DNA from: Pseudomonas arsenicoxydans
GTDB lineage: Bacteria; Pseudomonadota; Gammaproteobacteria; Pseudomonadales; Pseudomonadaceae
Assembly: GCF_006438915.1 (NCBI RefSeq)
Contig: NZ_RCZE01000007.1
Coordinates: forward strand, 124,001-188,000
Direction of reading: 5' to 3'
DNA length: 64,000 bases
Shown here one piece after another: positions 9,729 to 18,557 of this stretch. Each line of letters begins with the position of its first letter. The stretch's first letter is position 1. Made by a program: the position numbers and the translations under genes. The notes below the pieces were generated by a model. It was given only the letters and a program-made list of their open reading frames with translations, was not told where the DNA came from and did no database searches.

Positions 9729-9784
9729 TGTAAAACTCTGTCTATTATCGATACGGTCGATTGACGGGCATTTAACCCCGAATT

Positions 9785-9854
9785 CTGTAGCAGCATGGCT
9801 TGCCCGCGATAACGTCCTTATGTCCGCCATCGCCAGCAAGCTGTGCTCCTACAG
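9785..9854. repeat. REP-type inverted pair (GTAGCAGC/GCTGTGCTCCTAC type)
   Basis: Two inverted arms (CTGTAGCAGCATGGCTTGCC and GCAAGCTGTGCTCCTACAG) face each other upstream of guaB. They are a diverged member of the 'GTAGGAG...GCTTGC' Pseudomonas REP class, and the right arm abuts the 3' end of the next gene. Confidence 0.65.
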
Positions 9855-10397
9855 TTCGACTTTGACCCAACTGACTGGCTGATCCAGCCAATCGGCAAAT
9901 TCATCGATAAAGCTCTGCTTGAACCCGGCTTCTGCCCAGTTGTTGAAGATAAAACCCAGGTTGGAAAAACCGCACTCCTGGAGGAAAAGGAACCCGTTGA
10001 TGTCATCTTCATGCCCGCATTCGGGACAAGTGAAGTTATCGGTTCGGCCCGGCATCCAGTCTTCCAGGCTTTCGAACAGCGCTTCGCCGACTTCCTTGCG
10101 GCACTCGGCGCAGCCCGCCTCGCTCAGGAAACCTTTTGCCGGCGTATAGATGCAGCGCTTGGTGATGATCTCCAGGCCATTGATCGGCTCACCAAAGGGC
10201 AACGCTTCCGGGTGCAAGACCACCGCACGGGCGCCGTCGGCAAGGGCGTGGCCCATGCGATTGCCGGTGCGGCCGCAGGTGGTCAGTTCTTCCTTGATGA
10301 TGTTTTTGCGCACCAGCCACCGCACGACCGCCCGGGCTCGGGGTTCGTGCACGGGCAGCGTAGAGATTTTCGGGACGATGATGCTTTGAGAGTTCAT
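9849..10397 (-). CDS. Conserved protein with two CxxC knuckles, function unknown
   Basis: 182 residues starting at ATG 10397 (MNSQSIIVPK), with an AGGG upstream as the likely ribosome binding site. I recall homologues in pseudomonads named 'sugar ABC transporter ATPase', but no Walker motif or transporter feature is present, so that name looks wrong. Two cysteine pairs, CAEC and CPEC, about 40 residues apart could bind zinc. The C-terminal third is rich in Phe, Trp and acidic residues. No signal peptide or membrane segment is seen. It is flanked by REP elements on both sides. The function is not known to me. Confidence 0.75.
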   Translation of the reverse strand: MNSQSIIVPKISTLPVHEPRARAVVRWLVRKNIIKEELTTCGRTGNRMGHALADGARAVVLHPEALPFGEPINGLEIITKRCIYTPAKGFLSEAGCAECRKEVGEALFESLEDWMPGRTDNFTCPECGHEDDINGFLFLQECGFSNLGFIFNNWAEAGFKQSFIDEFADWLDQPVSWVKVEL

Positions 10398-10430
10398 GGT
10401 GCGGCCCTGCAAATACTGAATATTCACCCT

Positions 10431-10560
10431 TGTGGCGAGGGAGCTTGCTCCCGCTCGGCTGCGCAGCAGTCGTATCCAACGCATGCGGTGTGCCTGACAC
10501 ACAACACTGCAGGTATTGGGGCCGCTTCGCAGCCCAGCGGGAGCAAGCTCCCTCGCCACA
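10431..10560. repeat. REPIN, TGTGGCGAGGGAGCTTGCTC type
   Basis: Two inverted copies of TGTGGCGAGGGAGCTTGCTC, at 10431-10450 and 10541-10560, enclose a GC-rich spacer. The same element recurs at 53204-53308 and 56338-56430. Confidence 0.9.
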
Positions 10561-10599
10561 GGGACTGCGCCGGGCAGCTTAATCCCTGAGATGTTCCGG

Positions 10600-11367
10600 T
10601 CAAGTGCTCAGGTAACGCCCGATCAAGGCAATCCCGCTGGCCAGCACCAACCAGGTCACCAGTCGCACAAATGCCTCGCGCGATAACCTCCTGGTCAATC
10701 GCCGCCCGATCCACAGCCCCAAGGCCATGGCCGGCAACAAACACAGCGCCAACACCAACAAGGGTAGCTCGGCATACACACCTGCGACGGCAAACAGGCT
10801 CAAGCGCACCACCGTGCTGCAACTGATCAGCGCGCTCTGGGTCGCGCGGGCCGCCTCTTTGGGCAGGCGACTGTTCAAGTAGATGGCATACAAGAAGCCG
10901 CCACTGCCGAACAACGCCCCGAACATCCCGCCCACCGTGCCCATCGGCACCGCCCACGCGGCGGATAACTGCGTCGGACGGGTTTTGACCCACAGGCTGT
11001 AAATCGCATAGGCGCTGATAAACAGCCCCATCAGCAGCAGCAACACGTCTGACTTCAGGTTCAGCAGAAAAATCACCCCCAGCGTGCAACCCACCGCCAT
11101 GCACGGCAGCAATCGCAGCAACTCGGGTTTCGCCACATCGCGCCTTGAAGGCAGCAGATTGCCAAACGCCGCGACAAAATCCAGCAGCACCAGCAACGGC
11201 ACGATCTTCGACAGTGGCATGAACAGAATCAGAATCGGCCCCGCCACCAGCGCGGTGCCGAAGCCGGCGATGCCAAACACGATGTAAGCCAGAGCGATGC
11301 CCAGCCCGATGATCAGCCAATCCGTTGCGCCGAAGGGCCATTGGTGCAACATCTCGAATGCATTCAT
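10600..11367 (-). CDS. TauE/SafE (TSUP) family permease
   Basis: 255 residues with about eight hydrophobic segments, typical of the TSUP family of inner-membrane anion exporters (sulfite, sulfoacetate and related substrates). The GFGTALVAGP segment near the N-terminus and the internal GGMFGALFGSGGFLYAIYLN segment mark the two related halves. It lies alone between REP elements, so no partner gene hints at the substrate. Confidence 0.88.
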   Translation of the reverse strand: MNAFEMLHQWPFGATDWLIIGLGIALAYIVFGIAGFGTALVAGPILILFMPLSKIVPLLVLLDFVAAFGNLLPSRRDVAKPELLRLLPCMAVGCTLGVIFLLNLKSDVLLLLMGLFISAYAIYSLWVKTRPTQLSAAWAVPMGTVGGMFGALFGSGGFLYAIYLNSRLPKEAARATQSALISCSTVVRLSLFAVAGVYAELPLLVLALCLLPAMALGLWIGRRLTRRLSREAFVRLVTWLVLASGIALIGRYLST

Positions 11368-11405
11368 TGCAGGTCTTCCTTGAGTCCGGGCCCCGACTTT
11401 ACCCC

Positions 11406-11496
11406 TGTAGGAGTGAGCCTGCTCGCGATAGCGGTGTATCAGTCGACAACAGTTTTGAATGCTAAACCGCTATCGCGAGCAGGCTCACTCCTACAA
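11406..11496. repeat. REPIN, TGTAGGAGTGAGCCTGCTCGCGATAGCGGT type
   Basis: Long inverted arms at 11406-11435 and 11467-11496 face each other with a short spacer just upstream of xseA. This is a second REP sequence class in the window. Confidence 0.9.
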
Positions 11497-11551
11497 GGGA
11501 TTTTTGTTGATGCATGGAGATTGATCGCCGAATGCCTTTAAACTGCGCCCC

Positions 11552-12931
11552 ATGATTAAAGATCCCTTTGCAAGACTCGGCCTGGACCGTGAAGTCCTGA
11601 CTGTCAGCCAGCTCAACGGCCGCGCGCGGGTGTTGCTCGAAGACGTGTTCAGCAATATCTGGGTCGAAGGTGAAATCTCCAACCTCGCCCGCCCGGCGTC
11701 CGGCCACGTGTATTTCACCCTCAAGGACAGCGGCGCCCAAGTGCGTTGCGCGTTGTTCCGGCAGAACGCAGCACGGGTTCGCCAGGCGCTGAAAGATGGC
11801 CTGGCGGTCAAAGTCCGCGGCAAGGTTTCATTGTTCGAGGGACGCGGCGACTATCAGCTGATCCTCGACACCGTGGAGCCGGCCGGTGACGGCGCGCTGC
11901 GTTTGGCTTTCGATGCACTGAAAGAAAAGCTCAGCGCCGAAGGCCTGTTCAGTGCCGAGCGAAAAGTGCCGCTGCCGGCGCATCCGCAACGCATCGGCAT
12001 CATCAGCTCGCCAACCGGCGCGGTGATTCGCGACATTATCAGCGTGTTCCGCCGCCGTGCTCCGCAGATCCAGCTGACGCTGATCCCCACTGCCGTGCAA
12101 GGTCGCGAGGCCACCGCGCAGATTGTCCGCGCGCTGAAACTGGCGGACGCCCGCGGTTTCGACGCGCTGATCCTGGCCCGTGGCGGCGGTTCGCTGGAAG
12201 ACCTCTGGTGCTTCAACGAAGAAGCGGTAGCCCGCGCCGTTGATGCCTGTGTCACGCCGATTGTCAGCGCCGTCGGTCACGAAACCGACGTGTCGATCAG
12301 TGATTTCGTCGCTGACGTTCGCGCCCCTACACCCTCCGCCGCCGCCGAGTTGCTCGCCCCGGACTCCAGCGATCTCGTGCGCCGGGTCGAAAGCCTGCAT
12401 CGCCGGCTGGTGATGCGCATGCGCGACCGTTTGATGCGCGACCGCCTGCGCCTGGAAGGCATTTCCCGCCGCCTGCGCCATCCCGGCGAACGCCTGCGCC
12501 AGCAAGCGCAGCGCCTGGATGACCTGGACATGCGCATGCGTCGCGCCTTCGAGCACAGCCTCAACACCCGCCGCGAACGTTTGATTCGCTTGGAAACCCG
12601 CCTCGCCGGGCAACATCCCGGCCGGCAACTGGCGATGCTCCGCCAGCGCCTCGACAGCCTCGCCGAACGCCTGCCCCGTGCCATCCGCGAAGGCCTGAAG
12701 TCGCGACGCCTGCAACTGCAAAGTCAGGTGCAGACGTTGCAAGTGGTCAGCCCGCTGGCGACCCTCGCTCGTGGCTACAGCATTTTGCTGGACGAACGCG
12801 GCAATGCGATCCGCAGCGCCGAGCAAACCCACAACGGTCAGCGCCTCAAGGCCAAACTCGGCGACGGCGAACTGCAAGTACGGGTCGAAGACAATCACCT
12901 GACGCCTGTCACCCTTTCTTTACTGGATTGA
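11552..12931 (+). CDS. xseA: Exodeoxyribonuclease VII large subunit
   Basis: 459 residues, the normal length. With XseB it degrades single-stranded DNA from both ends to oligonucleotides. An N-terminal OB-fold (about residues 20-115, VWVEGEISNL) precedes the catalytic domain with GIISSPTGAVIRD, LARGGGS-EDLW and VGHETDVSISDFVAD. An Arg-rich coiled-coil region follows, and the protein ends in the conserved LARGYSI segment. The next gene starts four bases after the stop. xseB is not in the window. Confidence 0.97.
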   Translation: MIKDPFARLGLDREVLTVSQLNGRARVLLEDVFSNIWVEGEISNLARPASGHVYFTLKDSGAQVRCALFRQNAARVRQALKDGLAVKVRGKVSLFEGRGDYQLILDTVEPAGDGALRLAFDALKEKLSAEGLFSAERKVPLPAHPQRIGIISSPTGAVIRDIISVFRRRAPQIQLTLIPTAVQGREATAQIVRALKLADARGFDALILARGGGSLEDLWCFNEEAVARAVDACVTPIVSAVGHETDVSISDFVADVRAPTPSAAAELLAPDSSDLVRRVESLHRRLVMRMRDRLMRDRLRLEGISRRLRHPGERLRQQAQRLDDLDMRMRRAFEHSLNTRRERLIRLETRLAGQHPGRQLAMLRQRLDSLAERLPRAIREGLKSRRLQLQSQVQTLQVVSPLATLARGYSILLDERGNAIRSAEQTHNGQRLKAKLGDGELQVRVEDNHLTPVTLSLLD

Positions 12932-12934
12932 TCC

Positions 12935-13756
12935 ATGCCGCGTTTTTTAGCTCCGCTGTTGTTGCTGTGCCTGACCTTCAACGCCCACGCCGACAGCTAC
13001 ATCACTCGCCTGTTGAACAAACCGGTGCCGGGCGGCGTGGCCGTGGTGGATCTGGGCGCCGCTGCCCAGGCGCCGAAAGCCAGCTATCAAGGCAAACCGG
13101 TGCTGGTGGTCAAGGAACAGAACAACTGGCTGGCGATTGTCGGCGTGCCGCTGACCGTGAAACCGGGTACGCAGCAGATCAGCAGCGGCGGTCGCAACCT
13201 GAACTTCACCGTCGGCAACAAGAAATACCCGGAACAACACATCACCCTGAAAAATACCCAGCAGGTCAATCCGAACGCGGACAACCTCAAGCGCATCGAA
13301 GGCGAACTGGCCGAGCAGATCCAGGCCTACCGCAGCTTCAGCCCGAACACGCCGAGTAACCTGCTGCTGGACAAACCGGTCAACGGGCCGCTGTCGAGCA
13401 AGTTTGGTGTGCGCCGTTTCTTTAATGGTGAAGAACGCAATCCGCACGCCGGGCTGGACTTTGCTGTGCCGGCGGGTACGCCGATCAAGACGCCGGCCGC
13501 GGGCAAGGTGATTCTGATCGGCAACTACTTCTTCAACGGCAACACGGTGTTTGTCGATCATGGGCAGGGCTTTATCAGCATGTTCTGTCATATGTCGAAA
13601 ATTGATGTGAAGGTTGGGCAGCAGTTGGCGCGTGGTGGCGTGGTGGGCAAGGTCGGTGCTACTGGCCGAGCGACCGGGCCGCACATGCACTGGAATATCA
13701 GCCTGAATGATGCGCGGGTGGATCCGGCGATTTTTATCGGGGCGTTTCAACCTTAA
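12935..13756 (+). CDS. M23 family metallopeptidase, exported
   Basis: 273 residues. A signal peptide (MPRFLAPLLLLCLTFNAHA, cut before DS) sends it to the periplasm. The C-terminal LytM domain (about 150-265) has the zinc-binding HAGLDFAVPAGT and HMHWN motifs, so a peptidoglycan endopeptidase activity is plausible. The N-terminal half resembles the beta domain of NlpD/YgeR-like M23 proteins in other pseudomonads. Start is four bases after xseA, so translation is probably coupled. The exact substrate is inferred. Confidence 0.92.
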   Translation: MPRFLAPLLLLCLTFNAHADSYITRLLNKPVPGGVAVVDLGAAAQAPKASYQGKPVLVVKEQNNWLAIVGVPLTVKPGTQQISSGGRNLNFTVGNKKYPEQHITLKNTQQVNPNADNLKRIEGELAEQIQAYRSFSPNTPSNLLLDKPVNGPLSSKFGVRRFFNGEERNPHAGLDFAVPAGTPIKTPAAGKVILIGNYFFNGNTVFVDHGQGFISMFCHMSKIDVKVGQQLARGGVVGKVGATGRATGPHMHWNISLNDARVDPAIFIGAFQP

Positions 13757-13781
13757 ATTAGTCGGTGAGGCTACTGACCTC

Positions 13782-13857
13782 TTCGCGAGCAAGCCCGCTC
13801 CCACATTGGATTTGTGTACGCCGCAGATCAAATGTGGGAGCGGGCTTGCTCGCGAAG
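13782..13857. repeat. REPIN, TTCGCGAGCAAGCCCGCTCC type
   Basis: Inverted arms TTCGCGAGCAAGCCCGCTCC (followed by CACATT) and its complement enclose a short spacer. The third and commonest REP class in the window; copies also at 16394, 33703 and 36537, and a single arm at 46758. Confidence 0.92.
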
Positions 13858-13876
13858 GCGGCATCGCAGACGCTAC

Positions 13877-14233
13877 CTATTCAGCCTCAAGATCCTCGAT
13901 CCCATGGGCCTCCCGATCCGCCAAACAATGCCTGACCCACTCCTGCGTCTCCGCCGAAAACCCCGCCAACTCCTCAGACGTGATCAACTCCCGCGCGCAC
14001 AACCCAAGTAAGTGCGACTGAGCCTCGTGCCGCGAAAACCTAAACACACCAAACGCCCAATACAGCTCCTTTTGTCTGGACTGAAGCAGCTCTTCAGTAG
14101 CTTCGATCCGATCATAAGGCTCCAGGCTTTTATCCAGCACGGTGCGCTCGACCTCCTCCATGATCCGGATACACATCCGCTCATGCGCCAACGGCCGCAA
14201 CGCGCTATATCGCTTCCAGTCCGACTCGTTCAT
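13877..14233 (-). CDS. Conserved hypothetical protein (118 aa)
   Basis: A soluble, acidic, helix-rich protein starting MNESDWKRYSALRPLAHERM, with a good AGGAG ribosome binding site. There is no signal peptide or membrane segment. I do not recognise a domain. It ends next to a REPIN and is convergent with the M23 gene. A possible small membrane protein lies just upstream on the same strand. Confidence 0.7.
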   Translation of the reverse strand: MNESDWKRYSALRPLAHERMCIRIMEEVERTVLDKSLEPYDRIEATEELLQSRQKELYWAFGVFRFSRHEAQSHLLGLCARELITSEELAGFSAETQEWVRHCLADREAHGIEDLEAE

Positions 14234-14251
14234 GTGCGACTCCTGCCTTGT

Positions 14252-14452
14252 TCAGGCTTTAAGCATAGCTGCGCTCAGGGAGGCATCGGCGCAATTCTCC
14301 AATTGCGCAGTGCTCAAACCTCGCGCAATCATCAACACAATCACCGCCACCCCTAGCAATAAAATCTCGATAAATTTGTGTTTTCGAGTATTCCTCTCAA
14401 TTTTTTTCGACTGCTTGCCATCCTTCACCCCCGAGGTTAGGGTTGAAGGCAT
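14252..14452 (-). CDS. Possible small single-pass membrane protein (66 aa)
   Basis: A basic N-terminus (KKIERNTRKHKF) is followed by one hydrophobic helix (IEILLLGVAVIVLMIARGL). A GAAAGG lies close upstream of the ATG. It ends 18 bases before the next minus-strand gene, so the two may form an operon. The start overlaps the ATG of the leader ORF on the opposite strand, so it may be spurious. Confidence 0.35.
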   Translation of the reverse strand: MPSTLTSGVKDGKQSKKIERNTRKHKFIEILLLGVAVIVLMIARGLSTAQLENCADASLSAAMLKA

Positions 14453-14528
14453 GAAAACCTTTCACACCCTCATTCAGCTTCGCCAGCACCGCAGCCTGTG
14501 CCTCGTCAGCGCACGACTGCCAGGCTGA
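14451..14528 (+). CDS. Putative leuA leader peptide (25 aa)
   Basis: A 25-codon ORF begins MKTFHTLIQLRQHRSLCLVS and ends 97 bases before leuA. Five of the 25 codons are Leu. An AGGG at 14439-14442 could serve as ribosome binding site. The distal half of the ORF is part of a long stem: GCACCGCAGCCTG (14486-14498) pairs with CAGGCT (14521-14526) and GCGGTGC (14532-14538). Position and composition suggest translation-dependent control of leuA. The T-run at 14592-14597 lacks a strong terminator stem, so classical attenuation is not proven. Confidence 0.5.
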   Translation: MKTFHTLIQLRQHRSLCLVSARLPG

Positions 14529-14625
14529 ATCGCGGTGCCTCGCCCCACGCTTTCCCCCAAGACAAAGAACAGTTGATCCACCGGCAGGCCGCCTTTTTTC
14601 GGCCAACACAATAAGGATTCCCCCG

Positions 14626-16305
14626 ATGAGCATGCTCAAAGACCCGTCTTCGAAATACCGCGCGTTCCCGACAATCGACATCCCGGACCGCACCTGGCCG
14701 TCGAAGACCATCACCGCCGCGCCGATCTGGTGCAGCTCTGACCTTCGTGATGGCAACCAGTCGCTGATCGAGCCAATGGACGCGGTCAAGAAACTGCGCT
14801 TCTGGAAAACCCTGGTGTCGGTCGGTGTGAAAGAAATCGAAGCCTCGTTCCCGGCCGCATCGCAAACCGACTTCGACTTCGTGCGTACCCTGATCGAAGG
14901 CAAGCACATCCCGGACGACACCACCATTCAGGTGCTGACCCAAGGCCGTGAAGACTTGATCGAGCGCACGTTCGAATCCCTGCGCGGCGCGAAGAAAGCC
15001 ATCGTTCACCTGTACAACGCGACCTCCCCTTCTTTCCGCCGGATTGTCTTCAATCAGGACAAGGACGGGATCAAGGAAATCGCCGTCAGCGCGGCCAAGT
15101 TGTTCGTCAAATACGCCGCCCAGCAACCGGACACCGAGTGGACCTTCGAGTACTCACCAGAGACTTTCAGCGCCACCGAACTGGAATTCGCCAAGGAAGT
15201 CTGCGATGCCGTGATCGAGGTCTGGAACCCGACACCTGAGCACAAGATGATCCTCAACTTGCCTGCCACCGTCGAATGCGCCACCCCGAACATCTACGCC
15301 GACCAGATCGAATGGTTCGGCCGTCACATCAACCGTCGTGACAGCGTGATCATCAGCCTGCACACCCACAACGACCGTGGCACCGGTGTCGCCGCTACCG
15401 AATTGGGCCTGATGGCCGGCGCCGACCGTGTCGAAGGCTGCCTGTTCGGCAACGGCGAGCGTACCGGTAACGTCGACCTCGTGACCGTGGCGCTGAACCT
15501 CTACACCCAGGGCGTTCACCCTGAACTGGACTTCTCCGACATCGACGGCGTGCGCAAGGTCGTCGAAGAGTGCAACCAGATCCAGGTACACCCACGTCAC
15601 CCATACGTGGGCGATCTGGTGCACACCGCGTTCTCCGGCTCCCACCAGGATGCGATCCGCAAGGGCTTCGCCCAGCAGAAACCGGATGCCTTGTGGGAAG
15701 TGCCGTACTTGCCGATCGACCCGGCCGACATCGGTCGTAGCTACGAGGCGGTGATCCGCGTCAACAGCCAGTCGGGCAAGGGCGGTATCGCTTACCTGCT
15801 GGAACAGGAATACGGCATTAACTTGCCACGCCGCATGCAGATCGAGTTCAGCCAGGTCGTACAGCGCGAAACCGACCGCCTGGGCCTCGAGATGACCGCT
15901 CAACAGATCCACGCGTTGCTGCACAGCGAGTACTTGCAAGCCAACACCCCGTACGCGCTGGTCAGCCACCGCCTGCAGGAAGAAAACGGTCACAGCGCCG
16001 TGGAAGTGGAAGTCTCCAGCAAAGGTCAGGGCGAAACCAACCTGCACTGGCGCGGCAAAGGCAACGGCGCACTGGAAGCCCTGGTGGCCGGCCTGCCGAT
16101 TCCGGTGGAGATCATGGACTACAACGAACACGCGATCGGCGCGGGCACCAATGCCAAGGCTGCGGCCTACATTGAACTGCGTGTGAACGGTGAACGTGCG
16201 GTGCACGGTGTGGGTATTGATGAAAACATCACCACTGCCAGCTTTAAAGCACTGTTCAGCGCGCTGAACCGCTCGCTGAGCCAGCCGGAAGCGAAAGCGG
16301 CGTAA
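14626..16305 (+). CDS. leuA: 2-isopropylmalate synthase
   Basis: 559 residues of the long LeuA form found in pseudomonads. It condenses acetyl-CoA with 2-ketoisovalerate, the first step of leucine synthesis. The HMGL-type TIM barrel shows LRDGNQSL with the metal-binding Asp and HTHNDRGT. The C-terminal part (about 430-550) is the allosteric leucine-binding domain. AAGGA precedes the ATG. It is monocistronic, with a terminator at 16325-16357, and a candidate leader ORF lies upstream. Confidence 0.97.
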   Translation: MSMLKDPSSKYRAFPTIDIPDRTWPSKTITAAPIWCSSDLRDGNQSLIEPMDAVKKLRFWKTLVSVGVKEIEASFPAASQTDFDFVRTLIEGKHIPDDTTIQVLTQGREDLIERTFESLRGAKKAIVHLYNATSPSFRRIVFNQDKDGIKEIAVSAAKLFVKYAAQQPDTEWTFEYSPETFSATELEFAKEVCDAVIEVWNPTPEHKMILNLPATVECATPNIYADQIEWFGRHINRRDSVIISLHTHNDRGTGVAATELGLMAGADRVEGCLFGNGERTGNVDLVTVALNLYTQGVHPELDFSDIDGVRKVVEECNQIQVHPRHPYVGDLVHTAFSGSHQDAIRKGFAQQKPDALWEVPYLPIDPADIGRSYEAVIRVNSQSGKGGIAYLLEQEYGINLPRRMQIEFSQVVQRETDRLGLEMTAQQIHALLHSEYLQANTPYALVSHRLQEENGHSAVEVEVSSKGQGETNLHWRGKGNGALEALVAGLPIPVEIMDYNEHAIGAGTNAKAAAYIELRVNGERAVHGVGIDENITTASFKALFSALNRSLSQPEAKAA

Positions 16306-16324
16306 GCCTGTCGCCGTAATGCAG

Positions 16325-16357
16325 AAGGCCCCGAGGTGCGAACCTTGGGGCCTTTTT
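16325..16357 (+). terminator. Rho-independent terminator of leuA
   Basis: The stem AAGGCCCCgAGGT / ACCTtGGGGCCTT has a GCGA tetraloop and runs into TTTTT. Confidence 0.9.
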
Positions 16358-16393
16358 GTTTGCCTGTGTTTTTTGTATGGGCTGAGCCGGCCC

Positions 16394-16459
16394 CTTCGCG
16401 AGCAAGCCCGCTCCCACATTAGACCGCGATTAAATGTGGGAGCGGGCTTGCTCGCGAAG
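16394..16459. repeat. REPIN, TTCGCGAGCAAGCCCGCTCC type
   Basis: Inverted arms of this REP class with a spacer of about 14 bases, between the leuA terminator and the 3' end of the omega-amidase gene. Confidence 0.92.
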
Positions 16460-16483
16460 AGGCCGGGGCGGTCAGCGAAAATC

Positions 16484-17275
16484 TCAGGTGAACTCGAACG
16501 TATCTGCGTCAAGGTTCGCCGGGAAACGCGTGCGATAGGCCTGAAGGTCCGCAGCATTCAGGACTACCTGAAACACACCGTCGGCCTCGCCGGCACTGAG
16601 CAGGGTTTCGCCCTGGAAATCCAGCACCTGACTGTCACCGGTGTACGCGAAACCTTTGCCATCGGTGCCGATGCGATTCACTGCGGCCACGTAGCAGAGG
16701 TTTTCGATGGCCCGTGCCGGCAGCAAGCGATTCCAATGCTGACGCCGCGCCCCCGGCCAGTTGGCGGTATACAGCAACAGATCGGTGTCGTGGGCATCGC
16801 GGCTCCAGACCGGGAAGCGCAGGTCGTAACAAATCAGCGGCCGCACGCGCCAGCCCTTGAGCTCGAACTGCACCTGACGCTCGCCCGGCGTGTAGTGGTT
16901 ATGCTCGCCGGCCATGCGGAACAGATGGCGCTTGTCGTAATGCCACACCTCCCCGTCCGGCCGCGCCCACAGCAGGCGATTGCGATGACTGCCGTCTGCG
17001 GTTTGCACGATGATGCTGCCGGTGATGACCGCGTCGTGCTTCGCCGCCTGAACGCGCAGCCACTTGCTGGTCGGACCGTTTTCCGCCTCCGCCAGCGTTT
17101 GCGACTCCATGGAGAAACCGGTGGTGAACATCTCCGGCAGGATGATCAGGTCCGCGCCGCGCGCCTGCTCCAGCAACTGCTCGAAATGCTCGAGGTTGGC
17201 TTGCCGGTCGTGCCAGGCCAGCGTGGTCTGGATCAGCGCGACATTCAGGTTGGGCAGTGCACTCAGATCACGCAT
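16484..17275 (-). CDS. Nitrilase-family omega-amidase (YafV-like)
   Basis: 263 residues of the carbon-nitrogen hydrolase fold. The catalytic triad is visible: Glu in ILPEMFTTGF, Lys in HYDKRHLF and Cys in LICYDLRFP. The YafV/Nit2 subgroup hydrolyses 2-oxoglutaramate and 2-oxosuccinamate. The start overlaps by 13 bases the end of the upstream methionine-type aminotransferase. That pairing fits removal of the omega-amide ketoacid formed when glutamine is the amino donor in methionine salvage. Confidence 0.9.
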   Translation of the reverse strand: MRDLSALPNLNVALIQTTLAWHDRQANLEHFEQLLEQARGADLIILPEMFTTGFSMESQTLAEAENGPTSKWLRVQAAKHDAVITGSIIVQTADGSHRNRLLWARPDGEVWHYDKRHLFRMAGEHNHYTPGERQVQFELKGWRVRPLICYDLRFPVWSRDAHDTDLLLYTANWPGARRQHWNRLLPARAIENLCYVAAVNRIGTDGKGFAYTGDSQVLDFQGETLLSAGEADGVFQVVLNAADLQAYRTRFPANLDADTFEFT

Positions 17276-18411
17276 AGTTTTGCCGCTGCTTCACGCAGGG
17301 TCTCCTCGCGTTTGGCGAAGCACAGGCGCACCAGGCGCTGGCCTTCGGGTGGGGTCTGGTAGAACACCGAGATCGGGATGCTCGCCACACCATGTTCGCG
17401 GGTCATCCACAGCGCCATCTCGACGTCATTGAGGTCCGGGCGGATTTGCGAGTAGTCGACCAATTGGAAATAGGTGCCGGTCACGCGAGTGAAGCTGAAA
17501 CGCGACGGTACCAACAGGTCGCAGAACAGATCCCGCTTGGCTTGATAGAAACCGGGCAACTCTTCGACGTGTTCCGGGTGCTCGGCCATGAAGTCGGCCA
17601 AGGCAAATTGCAGCGGAGTGACGCCGCAGAAACTGACGTATTGATGCACCTTGCGCAGCTCGGCGGTGAGCGCCGGTGGTGCGACCACGTAGCCGGTTTT
17701 CCAGCCAGTGACGTGGTAAGTCTTGCCGAAGGAACTGACCACGAAAGCGCGTTGATACAGCTCTTCGTGATTCAACACGCTGACATGAGGCACGCCGTCA
17801 AACACCAGGTGTTCGTAGACTTCATCGCTGACCAGATAGATGTCGCGACCCCGAATCAGATCCGCCAACTGATCCAGCTCCGCCCGGCTGATCAGCGCCC
17901 CACTCGGATTGTGCGGCGAGTTGAGCACGATCATCCGTGTACGCGGCGTGATGGCGTCAGCCAGTTTCTGGAAGTCGATGGAAAAATCATTCAGCCCGAG
18001 TTGCACATGCACGCAGCGTCCACCGGCCAGCTCCACCGACGGTTCATAACTGTCGTAGCAAGGATCGAACACGATCACTTCGTCACCGCTGTGGATAACC
18101 GCCTGAATCGCGCAGAAGATCGCTTGGGTGGCGCCGGGGGTGATGGTCACTTCGTGATCGGCATCGACGTTGACGCCATAGCTGCGAGCAATCTTCGATG
18201 ACACTTGCTGACGCAGCACCGGCAGGCCAGTCATTGGCGAATACTGGTTATGGCCATTGGCGATGTGCCGGCCGACCGCATCGCACAGGGCTTGCGGGGC
18301 ATCGAAATCGGGAAAACCCTGGGACAGGTTGATCGCCCCGGTTTGCGCCGCGAGTTGAGACATCTGAGTGAAGATAGTGATGCCGACATTCGGCAGCTTA
18401 CTGGTGATCAT
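17263..18411 (-). CDS. Pyridoxal-phosphate aminotransferase, methionine type (YbdL-like)
   Basis: 382 residues, fold type I. The start MITSKLPNVGITIF was preferred to longer in-frame forms. The motifs LSQGFPDF, NSPHNPSG, SDEVYEHLVFDG and the PLP lysine in SSFGKTYHVTGWKTGY are present. They place it in the YbdL/kynurenine aminotransferase group that transaminates methionine or aromatic amino acids, often with glutamine. It is translationally coupled to the omega-amidase. Confidence 0.9.
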   Translation of the reverse strand: MITSKLPNVGITIFTQMSQLAAQTGAINLSQGFPDFDAPQALCDAVGRHIANGHNQYSPMTGLPVLRQQVSSKIARSYGVNVDADHEVTITPGATQAIFCAIQAVIHSGDEVIVFDPCYDSYEPSVELAGGRCVHVQLGLNDFSIDFQKLADAITPRTRMIVLNSPHNPSGALISRAELDQLADLIRGRDIYLVSDEVYEHLVFDGVPHVSVLNHEELYQRAFVVSSFGKTYHVTGWKTGYVVAPPALTAELRKVHQYVSFCGVTPLQFALADFMAEHPEHVEELPGFYQAKRDLFCDLLVPSRFSFTRVTGTYFQLVDYSQIRPDLNDVEMALWMTREHGVASIPISVFYQTPPEGQRLVRLCFAKREETLREAAAKLCVI

Positions 18412-18425
18412 CGGTGAGCCCCTGC

Positions 18426-18555
18426 AGGTGAGCTGCAAGTTTCCAGCGACAAGCTGCGAGCGGTCAAGCCTCAAACCTTCAGGCACAAAAAAGGGCCCCG
18501 AACAGGACCCTTTCTTGCGTTAACTTGAAGCTTGCAGCTTGAAACTTAAAGCTGC
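18426..18555. repeat. Short AAGCTGCAAG-type inverted repeats
   Basis: Copies of AGCTGCAAG / CTTGCAGCTT and GAAACTT / AAGTTTC flank the der terminator on both sides in opposite orientation. They give a larger imperfect hairpin around the terminator. I do not recognise a named element. Confidence 0.5.
18487..18514 (-). terminator. Rho-independent terminator downstream of der
   Basis: On the minus strand AAGGGTCC / GGGCCCTT (with one T-G pair) is followed by TTTTTTG. It separates der from the aminotransferase/amidase pair. Confidence 0.8.
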
Positions 18556-18557
18556 TT

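Noticed and set aside
14577..14604. Strong attenuator terminator before leuA
   Set aside because: The six-T run is preceded only by short, weak stems (GGCCG / CGGCC enclosing the Ts), so it is not annotated as a terminator.
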